This document shows positions 8,888 to 19,608 of a stretch of 64,000 nucleotides of DNA, piece after piece (the stretch's first letter is position 1; the number at the start of each line of letters is the position of its first letter). A program made the translations under genes and the position numbers. Below the pieces are notes generated by a model. The model did not search any database. It was given only the letters and a program-made list of their open reading frames with translations, and was not told the DNA's origin. This DNA is from Ruegeria sp. YS9 (lineage in GTDB: Bacteria; Pseudomonadota; Alphaproteobacteria; Rhodobacterales; Rhodobacteraceae): assembly GCF_024628725.1 (NCBI RefSeq), contig NZ_CP102409.1, forward strand, positions 1,211,001 to 1,275,000. The letters are read 5' to 3'.

Positions 8888-9043
8888 TCAAAGTTGAATT
8901 GTCAGCGGTGTGGTTGCGTGGAATTTCAGCCAGTAGATACACATGGCCAACGTGACGAAAAACAAGGCGTTGCCCGCCCTGGTCAACTTGAAATAGTTCA
9001 GCCCCATCGTGGCGATAAACAACGAAAACAAAAGCGCAATCAT
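8888..9043 (-). CDS. Small two-helix membrane protein (DUF5993-like)
   Basis: I place the start at the ATG at 9043, giving 51 residues, because a strong ribosome site (GAGGGGAGGA) lies about 7 bp upstream; a longer frame to 9070 exists. The protein begins MIALLFSLFIATMGLNYFK and has two hydrophobic segments separated by KLTRAGN. It resembles small DUF5993 proteins, which I recall sitting beside DsbB-like genes. It is probably co-translated with the DsbB-family gene 10 bp downstream and may be an accessory subunit. The family call is from memory. Confidence 0.65.
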   Translation of the reverse strand: MIALLFSLFIATMGLNYFKLTRAGNALFFVTLAMCIYWLKFHATTPLTIQL

Positions 9044-9152
9044 GGCCCGGTCCTCCCCTCCCGTGCACAAATTCCTGTATGAAGGATAGTGTCAGGCCGG
9101 GTCCCATCTGGCAAGCCGCGCAACTTGCCCGAACGTTGTTGTTTGCCCGCCT

Positions 9153-9914
9153 CTAGTCGCAGATGATGACGTCTGTTTGCCACTCGCGACAGTGCTCTGG
9201 CAGCTTTCCGGGCAGGGGAAGGTCGGTATAGACCGTGTCAAGTTCGGCGATTGATCCTATTCGCGCCGGAGCCGAGCGTTGAACCTTCGAATGATCGGCA
9301 ACTAGAAAAGTGCGGCGCGCCTGTTCGATGATGGCCTGGCTGACCTGAACCTCCTGAAAGTCGAAGTCCAAAAGATCGCCATCCGTGTCCAGGGCCGAAC
9401 ATCCTATGACAGCGATATCGAACTTGAATTGCCGGATGGCCGATACAGTAAGGTTGCCGATCAGACCCCCATCAGACCGGCGCAGAACGCCACCGGCCAA
9501 GATAACTTCGCAGTCCGGGTTTTCGACAAGGATGTTTGCGACGTTCATGTTATTCGTCACCACCAACAGGTTTTTGTGGTCTAGCAATTGCCTTGCCACG
9601 GCCTCGGTCGAGGTTCCGATATTCATGAAAATTGACGCGCCATCGGGGATATCAGCCGCACATGCCTGTGCGATACGGGTCTTGGCCTCCGCGTTCAGCG
9701 CGCGGCGGTCTTCATATCCGATATTTGAAACGCCTGATCGCAGAACGGCGCCCCCGTGAACCCGGTCCAGCTTGCCCGCATCTGCAAGCTCGGTCAGGTC
9801 GCGCCGGATTGTCTGAACGGTGACACCAAAGCGTTCAGCAAGCCCGTCGACGGTAACGCGCCCTTCGGTGCTGGCGATTTCCAGAATGTCGGATTGGCGA
9901 AAGGACAAGGACAT
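9153..9914 (-). CDS. glpR: DeoR/GlpR family transcriptional repressor
   Basis: The 253-residue protein has an N-terminal DeoR winged helix (about 6-58, with GVTVQTIRRDLTEL as recognition region). A sugar-phosphate sensing domain follows, with NIGTSTEAVARQL, VTNNMNVANIL and IGCSALDTDGDLLDFD. GlpR senses glycerol-3-phosphate. Its divergence from glpD strongly supports the glycerol-3-phosphate role over other DeoR regulators. No glpF, glpK or transporter is present in the window, so other targets would lie elsewhere. Confidence 0.85.
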   Translation of the reverse strand: MSLSFRQSDILEIASTEGRVTVDGLAERFGVTVQTIRRDLTELADAGKLDRVHGGAVLRSGVSNIGYEDRRALNAEAKTRIAQACAADIPDGASIFMNIGTSTEAVARQLLDHKNLLVVTNNMNVANILVENPDCEVILAGGVLRRSDGGLIGNLTVSAIRQFKFDIAVIGCSALDTDGDLLDFDFQEVQVSQAIIEQARRTFLVADHSKVQRSAPARIGSIAELDTVYTDLPLPGKLPEHCREWQTDVIICD

Positions 9915-9938
9915 GGGCGGTTCCGGTGCAGAGGATTG

Positions 9939-10030
9939 GTTTTCGTTTTTGTTCTTTTTGTTGATTTAGGCAAGCCGGATTGCTGAAAAATCATAACAGA
10001 GTTGCAAAAGGAAAATAAACGAACATAAAC
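9939..10030. promoter_or_regulatory. Divergent glpR/glpD control region with repeated T-rich motifs
   Basis: Two related motifs face each other in this gap. TTTTCGTTTTTGTTC lies at 9940-9954, and GAAAATAAACGAAC at 10011-10024 reads GTTCGTTTATTTTC on the other strand. Both contain TTCGTTT-like cores, as expected for DeoR/GlpR operators in alphaproteobacteria. They flank the region where both promoters should lie. Operator identity is inferred. Confidence 0.4.
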
Positions 10031-10088
10031 ATTGACGAAGCGAAAGCCATTCTGGCTAATGCCCGCAACCGGGTCAGGCAGGGAATCA

Positions 10089-11693
10089 ATGGATATGCAG
10101 TCAACGGACAACCAGATCACAGACCTTTTCATCATCGGTGGCGGGATCAATGGCTGTGGAATTGCTCGGGACGCCGCCGGGCGGGGTCTTTCGGTGATGC
10201 TGGCCGAGATGAACGATCTGGCTTCCGCCACATCTTCGGCCTCAACCAAATTGTTTCACGGCGGATTGCGATACCTTGAGTATTTTGAAATTCGGCTGGT
10301 GCGTGAGGCCCTGATCGAGCGTGAAACCCTGCTGCGCGCCATGCCACATATCAGCTGGCCAATGCGTTTTGTGCTGCCCTACCACAAGGACATGCGGTTT
10401 GATTCCGAAACGCCGACCTCGCGGTTGCTCAGCACGGTCATGCCGTGGATGCGCGGGCGGCGTCCGGCCTGGCTGATCCGGTTGGGCCTGTTCATGTATG
10501 ACAATCTGGGCGGGCGCAAAATCCTGCCGGGAACGACATCATTGAACCTGCGGTCGGCACCGGAGGGGGCCCCGTTGCAGGACAAGTTCGAAACGGCTTA
10601 TGAATATTCCGATTGCTGGGTCGAAGACTCGCGACTGGTGGTCCTGAATGCGCGTGACGCCGAGGCACGCGGCGCGCAGATCATGGTGCGGACCGAGGTG
10701 ACCTCGGCCGAGCGGGTCGGTGATCTTTGGGAAGTGTCCATTCGGGATCGAAGCAGCGGTGAGACCCGTTTGGTCCGGGCCAAAATGCTGATCAATGCAG
10801 GCGGACCCTGGGTGGGCGACATCATTCAAACCAAGATCCGCGTGAACTCTCGCGAGGGCGTACGGCTTGTGCGGGGCAGTCATATCGTGACGCCCAGGCT
10901 TTACGATCACGACAAATGCTACTTTTTCCAGGGTGAAGATGGCCGCATCATTTTCGCCATACCATACGAGCAGGATTTTACTCTGATCGGCACAACGGAT
11001 CAGGACCATCCGGACCCGGCCACGAAACCGGTCTGCACCGAAGCCGAGCAGGATTACCTGTGCGCCTTCGCATCGAAATACTTCAAACGCGCCGTGACCC
11101 GCGACGATGTCGTTTGGACCTATTCCGGCGTACGGCCTCTTTATGATGACGGGGCAAGCAGTGCCACTGCCGCGACACGGGATTACACGTTGAAAGTCGA
11201 CGCGCAGGGCGGGGCGCCTGTTTTGAATGTGTTTGGCGGCAAGATCACAACCTATCGCAGGCTTGCAGAAAGCGCGCTTGAGAAGGTTGGAGAGTTTTTC
11301 CCGAACCTGCCCGGCCCCTGGACCGCTGGTGTCGCTCTGCCGGGGGGGGATTTTCCGGTGGATGCTGTCGAAACCCTGAAAGGCGATCTTCTGGCGGCCT
11401 ATCCCTTTTTGACCGATACCTGGGCTGCCCGCCTGATCAGAGCTTACGGGATAGAAGCAAGGGATATTTTGGGAGATGCGAAACAGGTATCCGATCTGGG
11501 AGAGGACTTTGGCGCGACCCTGACCGCGCGAGAGGTCGCTTGGCTGATGGACAAGGAATATGCCCGCTCCGCCGAAGATGTGGTTTGGCGCCGCAACAAA
11601 TTGGGCTTGCGGCTGAGTGCCGAACAGATTTCGCGGATCGATCAATGGATGTCCGCACGGTCTGAGGATGAAAGCCAGCTTAAAAACGTCTGA
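10089..11693 (+). CDS. glpD: Aerobic glycerol-3-phosphate dehydrogenase
   Basis: GlpD oxidises glycerol-3-phosphate to dihydroxyacetone phosphate at the inner membrane face and reduces quinone. The protein has the FAD-binding motif FIIGGGINGCGIARDAAGRG near its N-terminus, the GlpD segment ASTKLFHGGLRYLEYFEI, and a C-terminal helical domain with DVVWRRNKLGLRLS. I chose the ATG at 10089 because of the AGGGA site a few bases upstream; ATG 10095 and TTG 10032 are alternatives. It is divergent from its likely repressor and followed by a strong terminator. Confidence 0.95.
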   Translation: MDMQSTDNQITDLFIIGGGINGCGIARDAAGRGLSVMLAEMNDLASATSSASTKLFHGGLRYLEYFEIRLVREALIERETLLRAMPHISWPMRFVLPYHKDMRFDSETPTSRLLSTVMPWMRGRRPAWLIRLGLFMYDNLGGRKILPGTTSLNLRSAPEGAPLQDKFETAYEYSDCWVEDSRLVVLNARDAEARGAQIMVRTEVTSAERVGDLWEVSIRDRSSGETRLVRAKMLINAGGPWVGDIIQTKIRVNSREGVRLVRGSHIVTPRLYDHDKCYFFQGEDGRIIFAIPYEQDFTLIGTTDQDHPDPATKPVCTEAEQDYLCAFASKYFKRAVTRDDVVWTYSGVRPLYDDGASSATAATRDYTLKVDAQGGAPVLNVFGGKITTYRRLAESALEKVGEFFPNLPGPWTAGVALPGGDFPVDAVETLKGDLLAAYPFLTDTWAARLIRAYGIEARDILGDAKQVSDLGEDFGATLTAREVAWLMDKEYARSAEDVVWRRNKLGLRLSAEQISRIDQWMSARSEDESQLKNV

Positions 11694-11714
11694 AGCCGAT
11701 TAGCGGAATTGCAT

Positions 11715-11744
11715 AAAAGCCCCACCAGCTCAGGTGGGGCTTTT
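11715..11744. terminator. Bidirectional intrinsic terminator between glpD and the RND pump
   Basis: A perfect 12-bp stem (AAAAGCCCCACC / GGTGGGGCTTTT) with a 6-base loop is flanked by A and T runs on both sides. It can end glpD transcription on the plus strand and the RND operon on the minus strand. Confidence 0.92.
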
Positions 11745-11750
11745 ATTTGC

Positions 11751-14700
11751 TCAGGCGGCTTCTTCCGTAGGGTCGGGGTCCTTTTTGCTGCCCTTCAACC
11801 ATTCTCGCAAGCCCTGCATCAGGGCGTAGAGCACGGGCACCACGATCACTCCAACCAGCGTCGCGGCCAGCATCCCGCCGAACACCGCGACACCGATCGC
11901 TTTCTGACTGGCGGCACCGGCTCCGTTCGCGGCCAGCAGGGGGACAACACCAAGGAGGAAGGACAAGGCAGTCATCATCACAGCGCGGAAACGCTGATAC
12001 GCAGCCTCTGCGGCGGCCTCTTTGATGGAAAGCCCCTTGGCGCGTTGCTCCATGGCGAACTCGACGATCAGAATACCGTTCTTCGAGGCCAGCCCCACAA
12101 GCATGATCATTCCGATCTGCGTATAGAGGTTGATGTCACTGCCCACGATGGCCACCGCCGCCACGGCCCCAAACAAGGCCACGACAACGGAAAGCAGGAT
12201 TGAAACAGGCAAGGTCCAACTTTCGTACTGACCCACCAGGAACAAATATCCAAACAGGATGGCGAGCCCGAGGATGATGATCACCAGACTGCCCGAGGCC
12301 AGCTGTTGCTGTGCCGTCCCTGTCCATTCGAACGCATAACCCGGGGGCAGGGCGGTTGCGGATTCCTCGGTCATCACGTTGATTGCGTCGCCGCTGGACA
12401 AGCCGGGTGCAGGGACGGCCGTCACCGTGGCAGACCGGAACAGGTTGTGGCGCTTCAGCAGAACCGGACCCAAAACGTTTTCCACGTCGATCAGTGTGCC
12501 CAGCGGCACCATGTCGCCGTTTTGAGAGCGGACATAGAGGTTCGCGATATCCTCGACATTGTCCCGATAGGTGCCATCGGCCTGAATCATCACGCGGTAG
12601 ACGCGGCCGAACAGGTTGAAGTCATTGACATAGTACGACCCCAGTTGTGCCTGCATGGTCTGAAAAATCTCGGCGACCGAGACATTCAGCGTTTTGGCTT
12701 TTTCGCGGTCCAGATCAACGAACAGCTGCGGGACGTTGGCGCGGAAGGTCGTATAGGCCTGCCCGATCTCGGGCCTCTGATTGGCCGAATATACGAACGA
12801 ACCCACGGCCGAGGCCAGATCCTGCGGTGTGCCACCGCCGGTTTGCTGAACCTCCATTTCTACGCCCGCTGACATACCAAGACCCTGGATGGGTGGTGGG
12901 TTGAAGGCAAGGATCGAAGCTGCTGATTCACCATTCGCAATCGCCAGTACCTTGGCCAGAATGGCATCAGCGCTCAGATCGTCTTCTTGCCGTTCGCTCC
13001 AATTGTCGAGATTGACGAAAATCGCAGCGCCATTGGTGATCGTGCCGTTCAGCATCGAAAAGCCGTTGACAAGAACCGTGCTCGCAACGCCCGGGATTTC
13101 GCTTATCTGTTCGTCCAGACGTGCGGTGACCGCCTCGGTCCGTTCCAGTGTTGCAGCATCCGGCAGCTGAACATCAACGAACAAGTACCCGTTGTCCTCA
13201 AGCGGGATAAACCCGGCAGAGGTGTTGGACATGATTGTCCCCGTACCAAAACCAAGACCGACAACGATGGCCAGCGCGATGGCAGGGAAAACCAGCAGTT
13301 TTCGTACAATTGCCACGTAGCCGTTGCGCACGGTGCCGATGAAGCTTTCGAACATCGCAAGCACCCCTTTGGGAGGTCCGGATCTGGCACGCAGGACCAA
13401 CCCGCACAGGGCAGGCGAAAGGGTCAGCGCGTTGATGGATGAGATAACGACTGCGGTCGAGATCGTGACCGCAAATTGGGAATACAACCGCCCCGAGATG
13501 CCGGGCATGAACGTCACCGGCACGAACACCGCCAGAAGAACCAAAGTGGTCGCGATGACCGGACCCGTGATCTGGCCCATGGCTTTTCGGGTCGCTTCAG
13601 CAGGGGGCAACCCTTCATCCGCAATGATGCGCTCCACGTTCTCGACGACGACGATGGCGTCGTCCACCACGATACCAATGGCAAGCACCAGGGCGAACAG
13701 CGAGATGGTGTTCAGGGACATCCCAAATGCCAGCAGGAAGGCAAAAGTGCCGATCAGGGACACCGGAATTGCCACCGCCGGAATGATCGTTGCGCGCCAG
13801 CTTCCCAGGAACACGAACACAACCGAAATAACCAGAATGAAGGTCAGGATCAGGGTCGAGACCACGTCGTTCAAAGAGGCCTCGACAAAGTCGGTCGTAT
13901 TGAAGGGCACATCATATTCGACATCCGTCGGGAACGCGCGGGACAGCCGTTCCAATTCCGCCTGCACACGTTCCGATACCGCCAAAGCGTTTGCACCGGG
14001 GGCCTGATAGATGCCGATGACCGTGGCAGGAACCGCCTGAAAATAGCCCGAAGCCGCATAGTACTCTGCGCCAAGCTCAACCCGAGCGATGTCTTTGACG
14101 CGGACGATGGCGCCGGCGTCACCGGTTCGGATCACGATGTCACCGAATTCTTCTGCGGATGTCAGGCGGCCTTTGGATTTGATCGTGTATTGAAACGTCT
14201 GCCCTTCGGGAACGGGTGGCGCACCGATCGAACCGGCGGACACTTCGATATTCTGTTCCCGGATTGCATTGATGACATCCCCAGGTGTGATGGACAGCGC
14301 CGCCATCTTGTCCGGGTCCATCCAGATCCGCATGGCGTATTCAAGGTTGGTCAGAACATCGGCCTTGCCGACGCCCTGCACACGCGCCAGCGCATCGCGC
14401 AGATTGATCGAGGCATAGTTCGACAGGAACACACTGTCATAGGTCCCATCGGGTGAGGTCAGAGTGACCAGCATCAGCATGTTGGTCGAGGATTTCTGTG
14501 TCACGACGCCGGACGAAGTGACCTCGGCTGGCAATGACGACATGGCCTGCGCCACCCGGTTTTGAACGTTGACCGATGCGATGTCGGGATCGGTGCCCAC
14601 CTCAAAGGTCACATCCAGCGAATAGGACCCGTTGTCCGACGATCTGGACGTCATGTAGATCATGTCGTCCACACCGTTGACCTGCGCTTCAATCGGCGCG

Positions 14701-14888
14701 GCAACGGTGTTTTCAACGGTTTCGGCATTTGCACCGGTATAGGTGGTTGAGACGTTGACCACAGGCGGCGTGATATCCGGAAACTGCGCGACCGGCAGTA
14801 CCAGGTACCCGATGCCGCCCATGATGGTCAGCACCAGTGAGATGACAAGCGCCAGCTTGGGGCGGCTTATGAACAGGGCTGAGAACAT
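11751..14888 (-). CDS. RND multidrug efflux permease (AcrB/HAE1 family)
   Basis: The 1045-residue protein has full RND length. Twelve membrane helices are implied by the two halves, with paired large periplasmic loops. Motifs include AQFPDITPP near residue 35, [16 protein letters not shown] (proton-relay Asp pair in helix 4) and [14 protein letters not shown]. The pump uses the proton gradient to expel hydrophobic compounds through an outer membrane channel. The adaptor gene ends 3 bp upstream. No outer membrane factor is in this operon; the NodT gene at 5181-6740 is a local candidate. Substrates cannot be predicted. Confidence 0.94.
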   Translation of the reverse strand: MFSALFISRPKLALVISLVLTIMGGIGYLVLPVAQFPDITPPVVNVSTTYTGANAETVENTVAAPIEAQVNGVDDMIYMTSRSSDNGSYSLDVTFEVGTDPDIASVNVQNRVAQAMSSLPAEVTSSGVVTQKSSTNMLMLVTLTSPDGTYDSVFLSNYASINLRDALARVQGVGKADVLTNLEYAMRIWMDPDKMAALSITPGDVINAIREQNIEVSAGSIGAPPVPEGQTFQYTIKSKGRLTSAEEFGDIVIRTGDAGAIVRVKDIARVELGAEYYAASGYFQAVPATVIGIYQAPGANALAVSERVQAELERLSRAFPTDVEYDVPFNTTDFVEASLNDVVSTLILTFILVISVVFVFLGSWRATIIPAVAIPVSLIGTFAFLLAFGMSLNTISLFALVLAIGIVVDDAIVVVENVERIIADEGLPPAEATRKAMGQITGPVIATTLVLLAVFVPVTFMPGISGRLYSQFAVTISTAVVISSINALTLSPALCGLVLRARSGPPKGVLAMFESFIGTVRNGYVAIVRKLLVFPAIALAIVVGLGFGTGTIMSNTSAGFIPLEDNGYLFVDVQLPDAATLERTEAVTARLDEQISEIPGVASTVLVNGFSMLNGTITNGAAIFVNLDNWSERQEDDLSADAILAKVLAIANGESAASILAFNPPPIQGLGMSAGVEMEVQQTGGGTPQDLASAVGSFVYSANQRPEIGQAYTTFRANVPQLFVDLDREKAKTLNVSVAEIFQTMQAQLGSYYVNDFNLFGRVYRVMIQADGTYRDNVEDIANLYVRSQNGDMVPLGTLIDVENVLGPVLLKRHNLFRSATVTAVPAPGLSSGDAINVMTEESATALPPGYAFEWTGTAQQQLASGSLVIIILGLAILFGYLFLVGQYESWTLPVSILLSVVVALFGAVAAVAIVGSDINLYTQIGMIMLVGLASKNGILIVEFAMEQRAKGLSIKEAAAEAAYQRFRAVMMTALSFLLGVVPLLAANGAGAASQKAIGVAVFGGMLAATLVGVIVVPVLYALMQGLREWLKGSKKDPDPTEEAA

Positions 14889-14891
14889 CTG

Positions 14892-16049
14892 TTACTCTCC
14901 CGGCTGCTCAGAGGCCACGACCGCGTCAACAGCGACACCGGGGCGGACCCGCTGCAAGCCCTCGACAATGACGCTTTCACCTTCACGCAGCCCGTCCAGC
15001 ACAATAATCGCAGTATCAAAAGTGTCACCTGTTGTGATGTAGCGCTGTTCAACCATTTGCTTGTCGTTGACCACCAGGACAAAATCGCCCCGCTGATCGC
15101 GCTGCAAGGCGGCTTGCGGCACCAGAACCTGCAAGGTCGGTTCAAGCGCTTCGATCTGCACATTCACGAAAGCGCCGTCCAGGATCAGCCGGTCCGTATT
15201 GTCGAATTGGGCCCGCATCGTGATTGCTCCGGTCAATGGGTCGATACGGTTGTCAACGAATACAATTCTGCCGGTTTCATCCAACTCTGTTCCATTGGGC
15301 AGTTTGACATGGACGTTTGGGCTTTGCGGACTATCCGCAAGAGAGGCTGAGTTTTCGCCAACGGTCTGCAAAACCGAGGTAAAGAGCTTTTCGTTCAACG
15401 AGAAATTCACGTAGATCGGCGACTCGCTGACGATATTGACCAGAGGAGGGTTGTTTGGGCCAACAACATCGCCGACGCTTGTGGTGATCCTGCCGATACG
15501 GCCATCAAATGGTGCGTGGATCTGCGTATAGCTCAGGTCAAGCTCGGCCTGCCGGATCGCAGCTTTGGCTGCTTTCACCTCTGCCTCTGCGACCAGTTCA
15601 TTGGCGCGGGCAATGTCGCGTTCCGATTCCGGCGTCGCGTCACGTTTGTAAAGCTCTTCTTTACGCGCCAGATCAACCTTTGCCAGCTCAAGATTCGCTT
15701 CCGCCCGGTTCAGATCGGCCTTTCGGGCCTCAAGCGTGGCCTCATACAGGTCGGGTTCGATGGTAAACAGCAGGTCGCCTTCCTTTACCGTCGCTCCATC
15801 CTCGACTTCGCGGCTGTTGAGAAACCCGTTCACGCGCGCCACGATATCGACTTTGTTGATTGCCTCGGCGCGCCCGATGAACGTGGCCTCGTCGGTGATT
15901 TCCTCGGTATAGGCCGCCGCTATGGAAACCTTTGGCGGTGCCCCTTCTTCTTGCGCGATCGCAGGATGCGCCAAACCCAAGGACATCAGCATGAATACGG
16001 CGGCCAAATGCCTGCTGGTCTTGTTGGGCGAAATGAATGCTGGGGACAT
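14892..16049 (-). CDS. RND efflux periplasmic adaptor subunit
   Basis: This 385-residue membrane fusion protein has a cleavable signal peptide (residues about 13-33, ending HPAIAQ). A lipoyl half with FIGRAEAINKVDIVARV, a coiled-coil hairpin (about 95-165) and LSYTQIHAPFDGRIGR followed by VGDVVGPNNPPLVNIV are characteristic of AcrA/MexE-like adaptors. It bridges the RND pump and the outer membrane factor. It is the first gene of the two-gene operon, with a 246-bp upstream gap holding the promoter; no local TetR-type regulator gene is present. Confidence 0.92.
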   Translation of the reverse strand: MSPAFISPNKTSRHLAAVFMLMSLGLAHPAIAQEEGAPPKVSIAAAYTEEITDEATFIGRAEAINKVDIVARVNGFLNSREVEDGATVKEGDLLFTIEPDLYEATLEARKADLNRAEANLELAKVDLARKEELYKRDATPESERDIARANELVAEAEVKAAKAAIRQAELDLSYTQIHAPFDGRIGRITTSVGDVVGPNNPPLVNIVSESPIYVNFSLNEKLFTSVLQTVGENSASLADSPQSPNVHVKLPNGTELDETGRIVFVDNRIDPLTGAITMRAQFDNTDRLILDGAFVNVQIEALEPTLQVLVPQAALQRDQRGDFVLVVNDKQMVEQRYITTGDTFDTAIIVLDGLREGESVIVEGLQRVRPGVAVDAVVASEQPGE

Positions 16050-16253
16050 GGCGAAAGCCTCGTTCGATGCAGAAACAAAAGATACCGACCCGGTCGCCAG
16101 GGCGACCCGAGTCGGAGGAACTTGGTCTCAGGATGACTTTTTTGTGCCGATATCTCAAGCGTGATGAATCTTGAGTCGATCGGGGCCGATGTCAAAAATT
16201 TCAGCACTTATGCTGGCTTAGGTCCCGGCGTGGTCATCGGGCCCGAACGAGAA

Positions 16254-16272
16254 GGGGGCCGGAATGGCCCCC
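16254..16272 (-). terminator. GC-rich hairpin downstream of metG
   Basis: GGGGGCC and GGCCCCC form a 7-bp stem with a 5-base loop, 24 bp after the metG stop in the minus direction. The T-run after the stem is poor (TTCTC), so this is a weak intrinsic terminator candidate. Confidence 0.45.
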
Positions 16273-16295
16273 CCTGGTTCTTGGTATCGGATGGT

Positions 16296-18041
16296 TCAGT
16301 CGCGGGTCCCAGCGAATTTCTCTTGCCATTCTTCACGCTGTTCATCCGTTATTTTGGCGAACAGAACGTCGGGCACGGTGAAGTCGTGGCCGGACGGCAA
16401 AGCGTTCAACGCAGTGGCGACATCATCCGGCCAGCTGGTATCCAGCGTGTTCATCGCGCTCAGCATACGGGCCGAGGTGTCGGGGATGAACGGCGCGCTG
16501 AGAACGGCGTAAAGCCGGATCAGGTTCAGACCAAGACGTACCTGCGCGGCGGCCTGCTCGGGGTCTTCCTTGAACGTGGACCACGGAGCTGCGGCCTGTA
16601 GATATTCATTTCCTGCAACCCAGATTGCCCGTAGCTCCTGCGCGGATTTGCGAACTTCCATCGCCTCCATGTGGCCTTCATAGGCGCGGACGCGTTTGGT
16701 GAGCTCTTCGATCAAGGCCTGCTCGCGGGGGCCGAACTGTCCACCGTCGGGCACGGCCTCACCAAATTTCGAGCGGCAGAATTTGGTGATCCGGCTGACA
16801 AAGTTGCCCAGAACGTCTGCAAGGTCCTTGTTCACCGATTGCTGGAAGTTCTCCCATGTGAACTCACTGTCGCTGCTTTCCGGCGCATGGCTCAGCAGCC
16901 ACCAGCGCCAATAATCGGCGGGCAGAATGTCCAGCGCCTGATCCATGAACACGCCACGGCCCTGGCTGGTCGAAAACTGGCCGCCGTCATAGTTCAGGTA
17001 GTTGAACGATTTGATGTAATCGACCAGCTTCCAGCGTTCGGGAGATCCGGTCTCTTCATTATGCGTATTGGTGCCCAGGATGGTGGCCGGGAAGGACAGC
17101 GTATGGAACGGCACGTTGTCCTTTCCCATGAACTGGACATAGCGCACATCATCCGCGCCCTTGTCGGTGCGCCACCAGCGTTCCCAATCCGCATCGGCCC
17201 TTCCGTTGGCGTCCGCCCATTCCTTGGCGCAGGCGATGTATTCAATGGGGGCGTCGAACCAGACGTAAAAGACCTTGCCTTCCATCCCCGGCCAATCCTG
17301 ATCGCCTTTTTTGACCGGCACACCCCAGTCCAGATCGCGGGTGATGCCACGGTCCTGCAAGCCGTCACCGTCATGCAGCCACTTCTTGGCAATTGACGTG
17401 GTCAGGACCGGCCAGTCCGTCTTGCTGTCGATCCACGCATCCAGCTTGTCCTTCATCGCGGATTGGCGCAGATACAGGTGCTTGGTTTCACGTACTTCCA
17501 GATCGGTCGACCCGGAAATGGCCGAGCGCGGCTCGATCAGGTCCGTCGGATCCAACTGCTTGGTGCAGTTCTCGCACTGGTCGCCGCGCGCGCGGTCATA
17601 GCCGCAATTGGGGCAGGTGCCTTCGATATAGCGATCAGGCAGAAAGCGGCCATCGGCGTTGGAATAAACCTGTTTCTCGCTGACTTCGCGGATGAGGCCC
17701 GCGTCATCCAGCTTGCCCGCAAAGTGCTGGGTCAGGCGCTTGTTCTGTTCGCTGGACGAGCGGCCGAAGTGATCGAAGCTGAGCCCAAACCGGTTGGCGA
17801 TATCGGCCTGAATCGCATACATGTCGGCGCAGTATTCCGCCACCGGCTTGCCAGCCTTGGCCGCCGCCAACTCGGCGGGTGTGCCGTGTTCATCCGTGGC
17901 GCACAGGAACATGACCTCGTTCCCCCGGCCGCGCTGGTAACGTGCATACAAGTCGGCAGGCAATTGCGAGCCGATCAGATTGCCGAGGTGCTTGATCCCG
18001 TTGATATAGGGGATCGCCGAGGTGATGAGAATCCGAGCCAT
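16296..18041 (-). CDS. metG: Methionyl-tRNA synthetase
   Basis: MetG charges initiator and elongator tRNA-Met with methionine using ATP. The 581-residue class I enzyme starts [21 protein letters not shown], containing the HIGH-type HLGN. It has a zinc knuckle with CPNC and CENC (about residues 143-160) and a KMSKS-equivalent FSTSQG. The Rossmann core and the anticodon-binding helical domain are complete. The C-terminal tRNA-binding appendage of E. coli MetG is absent, which is common in alphaproteobacteria. The downstream hairpin at 16254-16272 may end the transcript. Confidence 0.97.
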   Translation of the reverse strand: MARILITSAIPYINGIKHLGNLIGSQLPADLYARYQRGRGNEVMFLCATDEHGTPAELAAAKAGKPVAEYCADMYAIQADIANRFGLSFDHFGRSSSEQNKRLTQHFAGKLDDAGLIREVSEKQVYSNADGRFLPDRYIEGTCPNCGYDRARGDQCENCTKQLDPTDLIEPRSAISGSTDLEVRETKHLYLRQSAMKDKLDAWIDSKTDWPVLTTSIAKKWLHDGDGLQDRGITRDLDWGVPVKKGDQDWPGMEGKVFYVWFDAPIEYIACAKEWADANGRADADWERWWRTDKGADDVRYVQFMGKDNVPFHTLSFPATILGTNTHNEETGSPERWKLVDYIKSFNYLNYDGGQFSTSQGRGVFMDQALDILPADYWRWWLLSHAPESSDSEFTWENFQQSVNKDLADVLGNFVSRITKFCRSKFGEAVPDGGQFGPREQALIEELTKRVRAYEGHMEAMEVRKSAQELRAIWVAGNEYLQAAAPWSTFKEDPEQAAAQVRLGLNLIRLYAVLSAPFIPDTSARMLSAMNTLDTSWPDDVATALNALPSGHDFTVPDVLFAKITDEQREEWQEKFAGTRD

Positions 18042-18298
18042 GATCCGTTTCCGCGTAACTGTCTGCGCGCCCGTCTACATGATGTGATCGTCCAGCAAAA
18101 GCCCGACATTGACCTGCAAGTCAATTTGGACGCCGAATGGTCCGAAATTCGCGCTGCCCCGGCGGTCTGGTGCGCGTTCCCGGACCTGCGCAATCGCAAC
18201 GCGCTGAATCTGAGATGGACAGACCCGTCCGTGTTTCATGCAAGGCCTACCGAAAAGACCGGGCCAATCACGAAAGGCATACAAAAACCAGCGGGTGT

Positions 18299-19528
18299 CT
18301 AGTTTTTCGAGTTTTCCCGCGACCGTTTCAAAAGACGACCAATCGTGAATGAGGTCCGCGGGGCGTAAACATAATTCGTGCGCTCCTCGGGGGTGGGGCG
18401 GGACCGCATCCGCGCCAGACCAAACACGATCAGGAAGACATGCCCGAACGCCACGAAGGCAAAAAGGGCACCGGGCCCAAATTGCTGGATCAGAGTCGAG
18501 GTTACGTAGGGCGATGCAATCGCCCCCAAGGCAAACCAGAACATCAGGGCCGCAGACAGCTCCACCCGTTCCTCGGTCGTGGCGAAGTCATTTGCGTGGG
18601 CGGAAGAGACCGAGAAGATCGGGAAGGTTGTCAGGCCAAAGAAGACCGCCGCCGACATGACGCCGATCGTTCCGGTGCCGCTTGCCGCAATGGTGACGCC
18701 GCAGCTGAGTACCGCGGCAGCCGACAGCCAGATCAGGACCCAGCGCCGGTCATATTTATCAGCCAGCCAGCCGACGGGATATTGAGCAAGCGCACCACCC
18801 AGTACGAAAGAGGCCAGGAAGAATGCGATCTGATCGACGCCAAGGCCGACCTCTTGCCCGTAAACCGGACCCACCATTCGGAACGAGGCCGAGCTGAGCG
18901 CGGCCACGATCACGCCTGCCACGGCCAAGGGTGAGCTGCGCCAAGCCAGCTTGGGTTTCAGGCGGGGCGCGTCAGGTGTTTTGGGCTGGCTTGCTTTGGT
19001 CAGGGTCAGCGGCAGCAGCGACGCACAGCACAGGATCGCCAGCAGGTTGTACGAGACGTAAGAGGCCGGGGGCAGAACGGCGATAATCAACTGGGCGCAC
19101 AGGGACGCGCCCATATCCGCGATCCGGTACGTGCCCATCGCACGCCCCCGGGTTTCATTTGTGACCTTTGCGTTCAGCCAGGCCTCGATCACCGTGTACG
19201 CGCCTGCCACGCAGGTGCCCGAGGCCACACGCAGGGCGGCCCAGATATATGGGTTTTCGGTCAGCGTATGTCCGATGAGGCCCATCGCGCCCAACGCGGT
19301 GCAAACTGCAAATGCGCGCGAATGACCAACATTGCCCATCAGACGGGGTGCCCACCAGCAGCCGATGAAAAACCCCAGAAAGTGCGAAGATCCCAACAGG
19401 CCGATCTGTTCGGTCGTGAAATCCAGCGTGATGCCCGATATGGCATCAAGTGGCCCGACGCCTCCTGTCGAAAGCTGTAGCAGAATGACTGAAAGAAACA
19501 GGGCGGCAAATGAAATGATCGTGCGCAT
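18299..19528 (-). CDS. MFS transporter (YcaD-like)
   Basis: I start at the ATG at 19528, which puts the first hydrophobic helix (MRTIISFAALFLSVILLQLS) at the N-terminus; a GTG 30 bp further up is an alternative. The 409-residue protein has about 12 membrane helices and MFS loop motifs such as GWLADKYDRRWVL and the segment NETRGRAMGTYRI. It resembles the YcaD/TsgA-like branch of sugar or drug MFS carriers. The substrate is unknown. A 257-bp gap without a confident gene separates it from metG. Confidence 0.85.
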   Translation of the reverse strand: MRTIISFAALFLSVILLQLSTGGVGPLDAISGITLDFTTEQIGLLGSSHFLGFFIGCWWAPRLMGNVGHSRAFAVCTALGAMGLIGHTLTENPYIWAALRVASGTCVAGAYTVIEAWLNAKVTNETRGRAMGTYRIADMGASLCAQLIIAVLPPASYVSYNLLAILCCASLLPLTLTKASQPKTPDAPRLKPKLAWRSSPLAVAGVIVAALSSASFRMVGPVYGQEVGLGVDQIAFFLASFVLGGALAQYPVGWLADKYDRRWVLIWLSAAAVLSCGVTIAASGTGTIGVMSAAVFFGLTTFPIFSVSSAHANDFATTEERVELSAALMFWFALGAIASPYVTSTLIQQFGPGALFAFVAFGHVFLIVFGLARMRSRPTPEERTNYVYAPRTSFTIGRLLKRSRENSKN

Positions 19529-19608
19529 GGTGGTCTCAGATTGGCAGGGTCGCCGCACAATGCGCGCATCAATTCGACTTTCGCGAGTCGTTTTTTGCCG
19601 TTCGGCGG

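Noticed and set aside
18084..18302. A GTG frame of 72 codons in the metG-MFS gap
   Set aside because: It is the tail of a longer antisense frame and has no ribosome site or recognisable product, although part reads like coding DNA. The gap is left as noncoding.
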